DNA from: a virus
Reading direction: 5' to 3' (one strand)
Length of the DNA: 39,239 nucleotides
Virus record (IMG/VR): IMGVR_UViG_3300046167_000804
Location: 1 to 39,239 of that record
In this document: in pieces, positions 5,435-12,484 of the stretch
Layout: every line of letters starts with the position of its first letter
Numbering within the stretch: the first letter of the stretch is position 1
Notes under the pieces: model-generated
Databases searched by the model: none
The model's input: the letters and a program-made list of their open reading frames with translations, nothing else
What the model was told of the DNA's origin: nothing
Position numbers and translations under genes: made by a program

Positions 5435-6523
5435 TCAGAATTCCTCTAGCTCGAAGTCAGAACCATTGGTTGCCGACTTACCGCCCCATGAAAAATCCGC
5501 AAGGTTCACCCCTGCATCATCGGGCGCTTGGTTGACTGCATCCGCCTCGTCTTTGCTCTGCGGCCTCAACGTTAAGTCAATGCGAAGCTCCGAATCTCCC
5601 TCTGTCTCTTTCAAAGTTCTGCCACTCCCAGCGTATAGTCTTATTTTGCCCTCGAAACGAGCATGTCTGTTTTTTGCGATAAACACTTCGTAATCCACTT
5701 CATCCTGAAGAAAGTTATCATCCTCCTGGCTAATAGACGATCCACGGTTAACAGCGTCAACAATCTCCTTTCGCCGCTTGTTGCTCCAAACAATGATCAA
5801 GTTATCAGGCTGATCACTGAGCGAGCCGCTACCCTTCAGATCAAACTTAGTCGGACGATACGCCTCAGTCCCCGTCGCGGGCTTCCTAACGTGATGAACT
5901 AAAACGATGTGCATTTGAGTCGCCTTAGCGATACCAATAATTTCGCCCACAAAATCCCGCTCAACATCTGCATCATATTTCAAGCCGCACTTCTGCAAGT
6001 TGTCAATCACTAGGAACTTAACCCCTCGCTGATGAGCAGCCCAGATAGCGCCATACACCTCAACGATCTGCATCATGCCGAAATGCTCGTAAAACCACAT
6101 GGCGTTACCCGTCAGGAAATCGTCAGCCCTGCGAATGTCATCTCGCGTTAAGCCATCATGGCAGACAGCCTGTTGCGTCATCATGATTAACTGATCAGCC
6201 AGCCCCATCTCAAGGCTCATCACCCCAGTACAAATCTCTGTACAGGCGTGGATCATAATTTGACTAGCAACCGTAGACTTACCGTGTCCGTTGATACCAG
6301 CCAAAACACTGACTGAGCCAGGACGGAAGGTGAATAGATCATGAGTCTTTTGCCACGGCATCCGTATGCCGCTTAATCCATCAGTCTCGGAAATCTCTAT
6401 AGCCTCATCGACAGCGCCAGAAATCGGCACCCACTTTTGGTGATGAGCTTCAGCTAGGTTTTCCCGATGCTGCTTCAGCGTGAAATTCTTTACGAACTCT
6501 CCATCTTGTGAAATTAACGCCAT
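5435..6523 (-). CDS. DnaB-like replicative helicase (RecA fold)
   Basis: A 362-aa helicase. Walker A is GINGHGKST (76-84), the Walker B region FLVIDNL (170-176), followed by LVHHVRKP (208-215) and GSGSLSDQPDNLI (231-243), the usual DnaB/T7 gp4 C-terminal layout with the conserved HH and the SD-Q-x-D sensor-like strand. The N-terminal DnaB domain is missing; only about 50 residues precede the core, so it is probably loaded by another phage factor. It lies two bases after the replication protein and before the NinB-like gene. It probably works with the primase-like protein at 7904-8668 at the phage fork. Confidence 0.88.
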   Translation of the reverse strand: MALISQDGEFVKNFTLKQHRENLAEAHHQKWVPISGAVDEAIEISETDGLSGIRMPWQKTHDLFTFRPGSVSVLAGINGHGKSTVASQIMIHACTEICTGVMSLEMGLADQLIMMTQQAVCHDGLTRDDIRRADDFLTGNAMWFYEHFGMMQIVEVYGAIWAAHQRGVKFLVIDNLQKCGLKYDADVERDFVGEIIGIAKATQMHIVLVHHVRKPATGTEAYRPTKFDLKGSGSLSDQPDNLIIVWSNKRRKEIVDAVNRGSSISQEDDNFLQDEVDYEVFIAKNRHARFEGKIRLYAGSGRTLKETEGDSELRIDLTLRPQSKDEADAVNQAPDDAGVNLADFSWGGKSATNGSDFELEEF

Positions 6524-6525
6524 GA

Positions 6526-7207
6526 TCAGACTCCGTAGCTGTCAGATGCACTCGGAGCATTACCCTGAGCGTTATTGGAAAATCCTTTATTCCTATTCCA
6601 GTTGTTAGCGGCTGACTTCCAAGCCTTCATTTTGTTCTTACCAACCATCCATCCGTTACTGATGTAGTGATCCATAAAACGATCGCAGTCAAAGCCGCGA
6701 TACTTCTTTTCGTTAACGTAGGTTTTGAGTTCTTCCAAAGTGGGGGGGGGTGAAGCGCGAAGCGCCAGTTACTTTCTTATCTCTTCTCTTATCATCTCTT
6801 ATCATATCAGGGTGACAGTCTTGAGACTGTCCGAGTTTGTCTGAGACAGTCTTAGAGCCTTTGGCTTCCTTAATAAGTGACTTTAGCTTTACGTTTCGAG
6901 TGCCACTTTCGCCCAGAAATCTGGCCAGTTTCATGCAACTAATGGTGCCACTTTCGTCCACATCGAACAGTTGTAAGTGGCACATGTACCTCATGCACTC
7001 TTCCACTTTTAACGTATCCATATTGCCTTCATGCGCCAAAATCTCACTATCTTGATCTAGCTCAAACGTCAGATCAGGCTCAAGGCCCAAACAAATACTT
7101 TCAACGCAATACCAATACAATCCGTAACCTTCATATCCGTATTTCATTAGCAGCTTGCGTAGCTTTACGTCGCGGCTGGCTCTTGCTTCATGTGAAAACC
7201 ACTTCAT
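6526..7207 (-). CDS. DUF4373-type replication protein, frameshifted in this sequence
   Basis: Two frames together make a 226-aa protein. The first (7207-6713) begins MKWFSHEARASRDVKLRKLL, the winged-helix start of the Lin1244/DUF4373 replication-initiator group. The second (6738-6526) carries the matching C-terminal motif, GFDCDRFMDHY...NGWMVGKNKMKAWKSA. They join at a run of nine C (plus strand G, 6742-6750); with eight C the text reads FTPPTLEELKTYV, the usual start of this C-terminal domain. As given, frame one ends after HFGRTQNLR. So there is either a one-base homopolymer error, a real lesion or a slippage site. The linker holds repeats (6775-6851). A GAGAGG ribosome-binding site precedes the ATG. 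Confidence 0.8.
6775..6851. repeat. Repeat cluster inside the replication gene; candidate origin
   Basis: Plus-strand TCTTATC occurs three times (6775-6781, 6787-6793, 6797-6803), the last two inside a tandem 10-bp repeat TCTCTTATCA. Just beyond is a perfect hairpin GACAGTC-TTGA-GACTGTC (6814-6831) and another GACAGTC at 6845-6851. The segment encodes the low-complexity linker MIRDDKRRDKK. In lambda the origin lies in the equivalent linker of gene O, so this is one candidate origin; that step is inference. Confidence 0.6.
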
Positions 7208-7220
7208 TCTTCGTACCTCT

Positions 7221-7252
7221 CAGTTCGGAGTTTGTCCGGAGCTTGTCCGGAG
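7221..7252. repeat. Tandem 11-bp repeat upstream of the replication gene
   Basis: TTTGTCCGGAG (7231-7241) and CTTGTCCGGAG (7242-7252) are adjacent near-identical 11-mers, with a degenerate third unit ending TTCGGAG at 7224-7230. They fill the 59-base gap between the nuclease gene and the replication gene, next to its ribosome-binding site. Possible operator or regulatory RNA element. Confidence 0.65.
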
Positions 7253-7266
7253 TCCCCTCAGTTAAT

Positions 7267-7797
7267 TTAAGCTAATCGCTGCTGCTGTATATGATTCCAA
7301 AGCTCGCATACTGGCCTTAAATCCTCTCTGTCCACCCGCCACATTTGCCCCTTGCCCATGTCAGTTTCATACTTGGCAGTGTTTATATTGCTAATGCCCA
7401 AGGCACCAGTAATCTCAAAATAATCACAATCGGGTTCTTGAGTTTGAGCGCAAACCAAAATGGCAACATCGAAATTAAACTTTTCGTTTCGCTTAAAGAT
7501 CAGGTTGCCGTTCTTGTGAAAGGTTGATTTCACTTGCACGGTAAAGAAATCATTGTCTTTAATGGGGATGAAAAGATCGCCGCCACTATCTATGCCCAGA
7601 GTCGCAGCAGAAAAATCAACGTTTAATGCCTTAGCAACACAGATTTCTGCCCTCAAGCCAAGCCTATCCATCTGCTTTGGATCGCGGCTTTTATCTACAG
7701 CTTGATCTTTCGTTTGGGATGCTCTTGCTAACTGCCAGCGCAATGCGCCAGCTTGCTCACTTAGAGCCATATCCTGCCTGTTCAATCTCACCATCAT
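7267..7797 (-). CDS. Putative PD-(D/E)XK-fold nuclease
   Basis: A 176-aa protein with a restriction-endonuclease-like core: a helix with E51 (GLRAEICVAKAL), D74 in SGGDLFIP, then VQVKST with Q88 and K90, i.e. the D-(n)-(E/Q)-x-K pattern. The family also includes restriction enzymes, resolvases and phage exonucleases. Beside a primase-like gene and a second PD-(D/E)XK protein, a role in replication or recombination is likeliest. The start overlaps the stop of the 37-aa gene (ATGA). After the stop is a 59-base gap with tandem repeats. Confidence 0.6.
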   Translation of the reverse strand: MMVRLNRQDMALSEQAGALRWQLARASQTKDQAVDKSRDPKQMDRLGLRAEICVAKALNVDFSAATLGIDSGGDLFIPIKDNDFFTVQVKSTFHKNGNLIFKRNEKFNFDVAILVCAQTQEPDCDYFEITGALGISNINTAKYETDMGKGQMWRVDREDLRPVCELWNHIQQQRLA

Positions 7798-7907
7798 GAG
7801 CCTTCATCCGATTCATCAGGCGCTTCTTCTGGCTCCGGTATTGGCTCGATGGTTCCGCCAAGCTCAAACACCACGTTAAATAGCTCTTCCAGTAGATCGT
7901 CTTTCAT
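7794..7907 (-). CDS. Small acidic protein (37 aa)
   Basis: A 37-aa, very acidic product (MKDDLLEELFNVVFELGG, then proline/glutamate-rich PIPEPEEAPDESDEGS). Both ends are ATGA overlaps: its start with the primase-like gene stop and its stop with the nuclease start. That geometry and the filled gap make it a convincing gene despite its size. No function is recognised. It could be a small regulatory partner of either neighbour. Confidence 0.65.
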   Translation of the reverse strand: MKDDLLEELFNVVFELGGTIEPIPEPEEAPDESDEGS

Positions 7908-8668
7908 CCCATCACCTCCATTCTGAAGCTCTGCATGTACTGCTCACCGATACCCTCAAACCAGTAATCCCAAACGTCATACTTATCAGATTCGTAATGC
8001 GGCACGACGTTGCCAGGATAGGAAGCATCAGCAAAATCAGCAGCCTCTTTCATCCGCCCCTTGCCGAAGCAAACCACCCCCGCGAAATCCATAGGACATA
8101 ACTGCATACAAGCCCACATGGTCGCCCAGCCTTCAGTAACGTGAATAAACTTTGCTGTCTCTGGACTACCTAGCACGAGATAACCCTTGTGGCCAAAGGT
8201 TTGCTTTTCGCCAGTCTCATTGATCAACTCAACACCCACCAGATCGCCCTCGATGCTTCTCATCGGTAGAACAATGCAGTCACTACCATTGCCGACGATT
8301 CGCCCGAATCCACGGCCACGCCGCGCACCGAAAGCATCAGTGATCTTTTTCTTGTAGGCGTAGGGATGATGCTCAACACCATCTCCTGCCATGTCCCAGA
8401 AATCTCTGGCTCGCTGGACGCGATCAACCTCCACCGGTGACGATGGATTAATGTCAGAGTATTTAAGCCCAAGGGCAGAAACGATTTCGTTGTATTCGCA
8501 TCCCTTAAAGCACGTCATCAAAACCTTACCATCGTGGCCTTCGCTGATCGTTAAGCTTGGCTCCCTATCCTTATGTGACGGGCAGAGAGAAACCCACTGG
8601 CGCTGGCCTCTACCACCAACCGCCTTCACCTTATCCAGCATCGACAAAACCGTATCAACTCCACTCAT
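7904..8668 (-). CDS. Primase-like protein with CHC2-type zinc finger and Toprim-like domain
   Basis: A 254-aa protein. The N terminus has a primase-type zinc finger: CPSH (29-32), then PSLTI and C53-FKG-C57, as in the T7 gp4/DnaG group. The C-terminal half (about 120-230) is Toprim-like with VTEGWATMWA as the likely glutamate motif, but the usual DxD is not clear, so catalysis is uncertain. It lacks its own helicase domain; the DnaB-like helicase is encoded four genes downstream. Likely role is recognition or priming of template at the phage fork. The start overlaps the upstream stop (ATGA). Confidence 0.78.
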   Translation of the reverse strand: MSGVDTVLSMLDKVKAVGGRGQRQWVSLCPSHKDREPSLTISEGHDGKVLMTCFKGCEYNEIVSALGLKYSDINPSSPVEVDRVQRARDFWDMAGDGVEHHPYAYKKKITDAFGARRGRGFGRIVGNGSDCIVLPMRSIEGDLVGVELINETGEKQTFGHKGYLVLGSPETAKFIHVTEGWATMWACMQLCPMDFAGVVCFGKGRMKEAADFADASYPGNVVPHYESDKYDVWDYWFEGIGEQYMQSFRMEVMG

Positions 8669-9084
8669 GACTTCTTCCCCTCAGCCCATTCTGCCCAACT
8701 AGAGAAGCTGCCTTTAAGCTCAGCAAGGCCATCGTGATCGTGACAGGTAAATCTTTGAACGCTAGAGTTAAAATACATAGTGTACTCATCAATCTCCATC
8801 GTTACCGGATTGCCTTCAACAACGTAGACAACGAATTGTTCGTTATCCTTGGTTAGACGCTCAAACATAATCTCTTGGCCTCGAGTGACTAAGCCGCCAT
8901 CTGACTTCCACTCCACCAGTAAAAATTTGCAGCCGATTTCCACAATACCATCTACGTCACCCATCCCTATTTTTCGAGGGAAGCACTCAGCAAAGGTTTC
9001 AATTTTTGGCCGTAGATGAAGGTTGTAGCAACCCCTGCTTTTGCAGTCATACCGCATTGGGTTGTACCCACCAACACTAGTCAT
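8665..9084 (-). CDS. PD-(D/E)XK (VRR-NUC-like) nuclease
   Basis: A 139-aa protein with a compact nuclease core: GDVDGIVEI (42-50) provides the acidic residue and LVEWKS (56-61) the E-x-K pair. An N-terminal CKSRGCYN (14-21) carries two cysteines. It resembles the VRR-NUC-like phage proteins found next to primases, which probably act on branched or replication intermediates. It overlaps both neighbours and belongs to the leftward early operon. Family assignment is from motif reading. Confidence 0.65.
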   Translation of the reverse strand: MTSVGGYNPMRYDCKSRGCYNLHLRPKIETFAECFPRKIGMGDVDGIVEIGCKFLLVEWKSDGGLVTRGQEIMFERLTKDNEQFVVYVVEGNPVTMEIDEYTMYFNSSVQRFTCHDHDGLAELKGSFSSWAEWAEGKKS

Positions 9085-9460
9085 CTAACAGAACTCCCGT
9101 GTGGTAAGGCTTGTTTTTAGCCTCAGCCCATGCCGCTGCATTAACCCTGCCCTTTTCGATAGCCTCAGAAATCTCTCTATCAGAGAAGTGCAAATCTGGA
9201 CGTAGCTGCCGAAGCGTTAATTCACCATCGGTGATTCGTTCGATCATCATTGCGCTTTTAACATTAAAGAAATCCTTCCCTGATTTGATTTTCTGAACTT
9301 GGGGGTAGGAGAGCGTTAAAAACGCAGCGGCGCTGTAATAGCTGCCCAAAAACTCAAAGGCTTTCTCGCTGAACGGAGCCGCGACTTTAAGCATCTCAAG
9401 GCGGCGCTCTTTCTTTTCCTTTGCCGTCCTGGCGTAGACTGGATTTCTGCTTCTTGACAT
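9077..9460 (-). CDS. Cro/YdaS-like transcription regulator
   Basis: A 127-aa protein, first gene of the leftward early operon. The region 45-90 looks like a Cro/YdaS helix-turn-helix: FLTLSYPQVQKIKSGK, then IERITDGELTLRQLRPDL, which matches the (A)IERxTGGxVTxxxLRPD ending common in YdaS/Cro proteins. The first 25 residues are basic. It is the only obvious repressor candidate and lies beside the divergent control region with its palindrome at 9622-9640, so it may regulate both early operons. The ribosome-binding site is GAGAGGTAC, shared with the gene at 7207. Confidence 0.65.
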   Translation of the reverse strand: MSRSRNPVYARTAKEKKERRLEMLKVAAPFSEKAFEFLGSYYSAAAFLTLSYPQVQKIKSGKDFFNVKSAMMIERITDGELTLRQLRPDLHFSDREISEAIEKGRVNAAAWAEAKNKPYHTGVLLDD

Positions 9461-9539
9461 GGTTTGTACCTCTCAGGTTGTCGTAACGTTATTTACTTAG
9501 AACCACAAGCTACTTGCTCGCAGGACTACTCAAGCAATT

Positions 9540-9568
9540 ATTAAAGTGGATATAAAATAGCATTGCAA
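9540..9568 (-). promoter_or_regulatory. Sigma70-like leftward early promoter
   Basis: On the minus strand a -35 box TTGCAA (9568-9563), a 17-nt spacer and a -10 box TTTAAT (9545-9540). It lies 80 bases before the start of the Cro/YdaS-like gene. Confidence 0.55.
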
Positions 9569-9621
9569 GCTTTTTTCTGTAGGCGTCGTGATTCGAGTCT
9601 TTATGAAGTTATGTAGGCCAC

Positions 9622-9640
9622 TTGATATTGAGCCTATCAA
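9622..9640. promoter_or_regulatory. 19-bp palindromic operator-like site
   Basis: TTGATA, seven bases, TATCAA: a perfect six-base inverted repeat with half-site spacing typical of a dimeric helix-turn-helix regulator. It sits between the divergent promoters. No second exact copy was noticed nearby. Confidence 0.55.
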
Positions 9641-9681
9641 AACACGACAAAACAACGTTTCATCGCTTGCATGTCACACCC

Positions 9682-9710
9682 TTGACGGTTTATTGTTAGT
9701 AGTGCGGTAA
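9682..9710 (+). promoter_or_regulatory. Weak rightward early promoter candidate
   Basis: TTGACG at 9682-9687 is a good -35 box, but 17 bases later the -10 position reads CGGTAA, a poor match. It may need an activator, or the real promoter may lie elsewhere in this gap. Confidence 0.3.
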
Positions 9711-9739
9711 CACCCATTCACAAAAAGGAGTTGATCACT

Positions 9740-10054
9740 TTGGATATAGATAGAGCAAGGGAAATTAACGACGCTAGGCGGATAGATGAAGCTTACGAAG
9801 ATGATGGATTAAACTCTTCGCAAAGGCTACTAAAAAAGTTCGAGCTTAACGCTGATGAAACGATTGAACTCTTCATCAGTGAGGCACTTTTTGCCGGTAC
9901 AGCGAAGCAAGAACAGAACGCCTCAGCAAACTGGTTTGCAGAAAACTTGTGGGAACTAATGTATCACCACGCTAACAACGACAACGCAAAGTTTGAGCGA
10001 GACAGCTCGCAATTTATGCGCCACGTCATTATCAAAATGGAGTCCTCAGTATGA
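9740..10054 (+). CDS. Hypothetical acidic protein (104 aa)
   Basis: A 104-aa acidic, mostly helical protein heading the rightward early operon. The frame is open from a TTG at 9731, but that codon directly abuts the AAGGAG at 9725-9730. The next TTG at 9740 has a nine-base spacer and is chosen. No domain is recognised. Its stop overlaps the next ATG (10051), so it is probably co-translated with the recombination-like protein downstream. Confidence 0.6.
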   Translation: MDIDRAREINDARRIDEAYEDDGLNSSQRLLKKFELNADETIELFISEALFAGTAKQEQNASANWFAENLWELMYHHANNDNAKFERDSSQFMRHVIIKMESSV

Positions 10055-10782
10055 TTAGCTTAGAAGGTTCTGATCTTCGTCAGCTTGACGATGCATCAAA
10101 GAAATCTGCCGGAATGTTGGAATTACATAACAAGTGGTACTGGCAAGTTGCGCCTCGGTTAGCTGCATTTAAAACGGCTAATCCGCACATTTCTGTAGTC
10201 ACTGAAATCATTACGCTTGAGCCAACTCATTGCGTTATGCAAGCAAGACTGACTGATGAAAATGGCTTGATCCACGGGATTGGACATGCCTTAGAAGGGC
10301 GATCTGATAGAGGCGTTAACAGCACATCCTACTTAGAGAATGCTGAAACATCAGCCATTGGCCGAGCGCTTGCCAGCACCGGCTGGAGTGGTGGTGAATA
10401 TGCTAGCGCTGAAGAATTGCTGATTGCCCTCGAGAACCAATCCGACAACTACAAGGAAGCGCTATGGCTGATGGCCATGGGCAATCCAAGTACCTTCAGC
10501 GAGTATGTATCAAAGCTAAGCGAAGAGCAGCAGACAGAGGCTTTCAGCGGCGCTGAGAAGGGTAAGATAACGCACTTTAAGAATCGCTGGCGATCATTGC
10601 TAAGCACCTTCAGTGATGATGTTAACAGCTACGCTGAAGCTCTAGTGCAACACTGCTCGAACAATGATGCTGAAGGCGTCAGAGAGGTTATTAATGAACT
10701 GACAGAGTATGAATCAGAGCGCGTCAGGGATTTGGTTAGCAACGAAACGAACGAAAAAATTTCACTCATGGTAAAAGGATAA
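10051..10782 (+). CDS. Putative single-strand annealing / DNA-binding protein
   Basis: A 243-aa protein. The N-terminal 130 residues resemble the Erf/Sak/Rad52-type annealing proteins of phages in general outline: WYWQVAPRLAAFKTANP, ISVVTEIITLEP, then STSYLENAETSAIGRALAS (91-109), a motif seen in phage recombination and ssDNA-binding proteins. The C-terminal 110 residues are helical and acidic. With NinB-like and nuclease genes on the opposite operon it would complete a recombination module. The call rests on motif resemblance, not on a full alignment. Confidence 0.5.
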   Translation: MISLEGSDLRQLDDASKKSAGMLELHNKWYWQVAPRLAAFKTANPHISVVTEIITLEPTHCVMQARLTDENGLIHGIGHALEGRSDRGVNSTSYLENAETSAIGRALASTGWSGGEYASAEELLIALENQSDNYKEALWLMAMGNPSTFSEYVSKLSEEQQTEAFSGAEKGKITHFKNRWRSLLSTFSDDVNSYAEALVQHCSNNDAEGVREVINELTEYESERVRDLVSNETNEKISLMVKG

Positions 10783-10787
10783 TAGTT

Positions 10788-11081
10788 ATGTCTAAAGGTA
10801 TCGAAAAGTTTGTTAACGGAATGTTTTTCAACGCGCCCAAAAGCGAAAAGCCGGACTTTGTTCTCGCCAGCATAAAAATTGATTTGAGAGCATTTTCTGA
10901 GTTCGTAAAGGAGTGTCGATCAGAGGATTGGGTAAAGGCAGATAATGCTGGCAACGAGTGCCTGTTCTTTGATCTTACTCGAAAGCAAAATCCTGCTGAT
11001 GGTTTCACCGCGAAAATGTGGAAGAAATCTGAAGATCAACAAGAGCAGCCAGCTCCAAAAAATAACGGGTGGGGCCTCTAA
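10788..11081 (+). CDS. Hypothetical protein (97 aa), possible ssDNA-associated
   Basis: A 97-aa protein five bases after the annealing-like gene. Beta-rich body (FVLASIKIDLRAFSEFV, ECLFFDLTRKQNP), then a charged tail ending QQEQPAPKNNGWGL. Short acidic or proline-rich tails with aromatic ends occur in ssDNA-binding proteins, but the resemblance is slight. The stop overlaps the next start (TAATG). Confidence 0.55.
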   Translation: MSKGIEKFVNGMFFNAPKSEKPDFVLASIKIDLRAFSEFVKECRSEDWVKADNAGNECLFFDLTRKQNPADGFTAKMWKKSEDQQEQPAPKNNGWGL

Positions 11082-11374
11082 TGCAAATCCTACAGACAGC
11101 AACCTCACATTTCCTAGTCATGGATTGTGAGGGTAATACGCTCGGATCAATCGTCAGGCAGAAAGGCTCGACGCTCTGGGCCTTCCACAAGTCCGGCTAC
11201 AAGCGGCCATTCAAGCGCGACATACCCACTCTAAGCGCTGCTAAGGATTTGGCGGAGCGTAAACCTTGGGTTTGGTATTCAACCGCAAAGAAAGACAATG
11301 CGTTAACGCTAAGTGTATTGTTCTGGGTATCAGCCATAGTAGTTGGAACACTATCAATGGTATCCTTTGCTTGA
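11081..11374 (+). CDS. Small C-terminally anchored membrane protein (97 aa)
   Basis: A 97-aa protein with a soluble, strand-rich N-terminal part (about 1-70) and one C-terminal hydrophobic segment (TLSVLFWVSAIVVGTLSMV, about 75-94). The ATG at 11081 shares a base with the previous stop and is preferred over an upstream in-frame ATG. It is the last gene of the rightward operon, convergent with the late genes. One membrane span is compatible with a holin-like, exclusion or host-membrane role; nothing decides between them. Confidence 0.6.
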   Translation: MQILQTATSHFLVMDCEGNTLGSIVRQKGSTLWAFHKSGYKRPFKRDIPTLSAAKDLAERKPWVWYSTAKKDNALTLSVLFWVSAIVVGTLSMVSFA

Positions 11375-11403
11375 GGAAAGGCACTCCAGCCTGTGAAAAT
11401 CGG

Positions 11404-11568
11404 TTAGCCAGCCCCGTCCTCAGAATGCTGGCTCTTCCGAGCCTCCGCAACAATAGATTCAGCCAGCTCAACCAACTGCTTCTGACTCTCAGCCATTGAT
11501 TTAATCGAGCGCAGCAACTCTTCGATTGCGTAACGCTCAATATCGGCTGGCGGCTTAGTCTTACCCAC
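11404..11568 (-). CDS. Small helical protein (54 aa), last late gene
   Basis: A 54-aa product from a GTG at 11568, overlapping the lipoprotein stop by eight bases. Almost the whole sequence is an amphipathic helix (IERYAIEELLRSIKSMAESQ...LVELAESIVAEARKSQ), probably a coiled coil. Positioned after the lipoprotein at the very end of the late operon, where lysis or accessory genes often lie. No membrane segment or known motif. A larger frame in another phase over this region is a shadow. Confidence 0.5.
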   Translation of the reverse strand: MGKTKPPADIERYAIEELLRSIKSMAESQKQLVELAESIVAEARKSQHSEDGAG

Positions 11569-12382
11569 AAGAGCCACCAAAAGTTAGCTCATCCTCACAC
11601 TGCTGCACCTCAACCTCTTCACCGTCGATGATTACCGTTACCTGAATGCCATTGGCTATCAGCGCTTCTATGTCGGCCAAAGAAACGTTCGTACCATCTG
11701 ATGTTTGGTATGTAGTCTGATTGTTGCTATTCGTCACCGACATATCGTTTTGTTCGCTTGTGGTTGTATTGGCTTGTGCCGTACTCGTGTTAATAGACTG
11801 ATCTATGCTGCCGCCAGCCTCATTGTAATCACCACCCACACTCACTGTGTCTCGTGACAGCCCTACACTCGCCATATCGGTAACCGATCTCATGATGTCA
11901 GCGTCCTTACCACTCTCGCCCAGGGCAACCAATGCAGCGTTATCGGAGTTGTTTTTGGAGACTGATGACTGATAGCCAGCAATCGCCACAGTGCCTAATG
12001 TCTGTATAAGGCTTGGGGCAACGTACTTAGCAATTTCTACGGCCTCACTCTGCTCCTTATGAAGCTGAACAATTCCATTATCGGAAGAGGATTCCTCTTT
12101 AACACTGCTGATCGCCATCGCCACAGCAATTGCGTCAGCACTGGACGGCGAAGTGCGAGCCACTTCAGCCATCGCGGCATATAAGGCGATTCTAGCCGCA
12201 GCGTCAGCACTAGACTCCTTGGCTCTCGCGTCAACTTGAGTTGAAATAACTGAGACTTGTGCATCCCGATACTCCTTCTTTTGCTCTGCCGAAGTGCATC
12301 CGACCAGGAGAGGCCCCAGCGTGAAAATCACTATAGACAAAAGCACCGTTTTTATTACTACATCCTTTTTATCAATCTGCAT
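11561..12382 (-). CDS. Phage lipoprotein
   Basis: A 273-aa lipoprotein. A lysine-containing N region, the hydrophobic stretch VLLSIVIFTLGPLL and the lipobox LVGC are followed by a charged, alanine-rich helical part (about 40-130) and a Ser/Thr/Asn-rich second half with two cysteines near the end. The ATG at 12382 follows AGGAG at a seven-base spacer and is preferred over an upstream start. It would be outer- or inner-membrane anchored. Possible roles are superinfection exclusion, a spanin-like lysis factor or a receptor block; it is too long for a typical o-spanin. It has a terminator upstream, suggesting separate expression. Confidence 0.72.
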   Translation of the reverse strand: MQIDKKDVVIKTVLLSIVIFTLGPLLVGCTSAEQKKEYRDAQVSVISTQVDARAKESSADAAARIALYAAMAEVARTSPSSADAIAVAMAISSVKEESSSDNGIVQLHKEQSEAVEIAKYVAPSLIQTLGTVAIAGYQSSVSKNNSDNAALVALGESGKDADIMRSVTDMASVGLSRDTVSVGGDYNEAGGSIDQSINTSTAQANTTTSEQNDMSVTNSNNQTTYQTSDGTNVSLADIEALIANGIQVTVIIDGEEVEVQQCEDELTFGGSCG

Positions 12383-12451
12383 ATCCGTTCTCCTATGCAT
12401 CAATGGGTGGGGACGGACGGGCATCGCTTTTCACCGACTGAGAGGTACGGC

Positions 12452-12478
12452 AAAAAACAATGGACGGCCCCGCCGCCC
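12452..12478 (-). terminator. Terminator after the distal tail fibre gene
   Basis: On the minus strand GGGCGGC-GGG-GCCGTCC (one G-U pair) is followed by ATTG and six T. It lies just after the fibre gene ending at 12485 and before the lipoprotein gene. On the plus strand at 12439-12449 the leader sequence CTGAGAGGTAC seen before genes 7207 and 9460 occurs again, without a gene to serve. Confidence 0.6.
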
Positions 12479-12484
12479 CCATAA

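Larger units (their letters stand above)
9461..9739. other. Divergent early control region
   Basis: About 280 bases between the leftward and rightward early operons with no open frame of note. It contains a leftward promoter-like sequence, a 19-bp palindrome, a possible rightward -35 box and, at 9467-9476, the leader sequence of the regulator gene. It is the natural place for an early switch. Confidence 0.65.

Noticed and set aside
11241-11570. Minus-strand 109-codon frame (LSRQP... type)
   Set aside because: Low-complexity Leu/Arg/Ser text overlapping the better-supported 54-aa gene in another frame and the end of the rightward operon.
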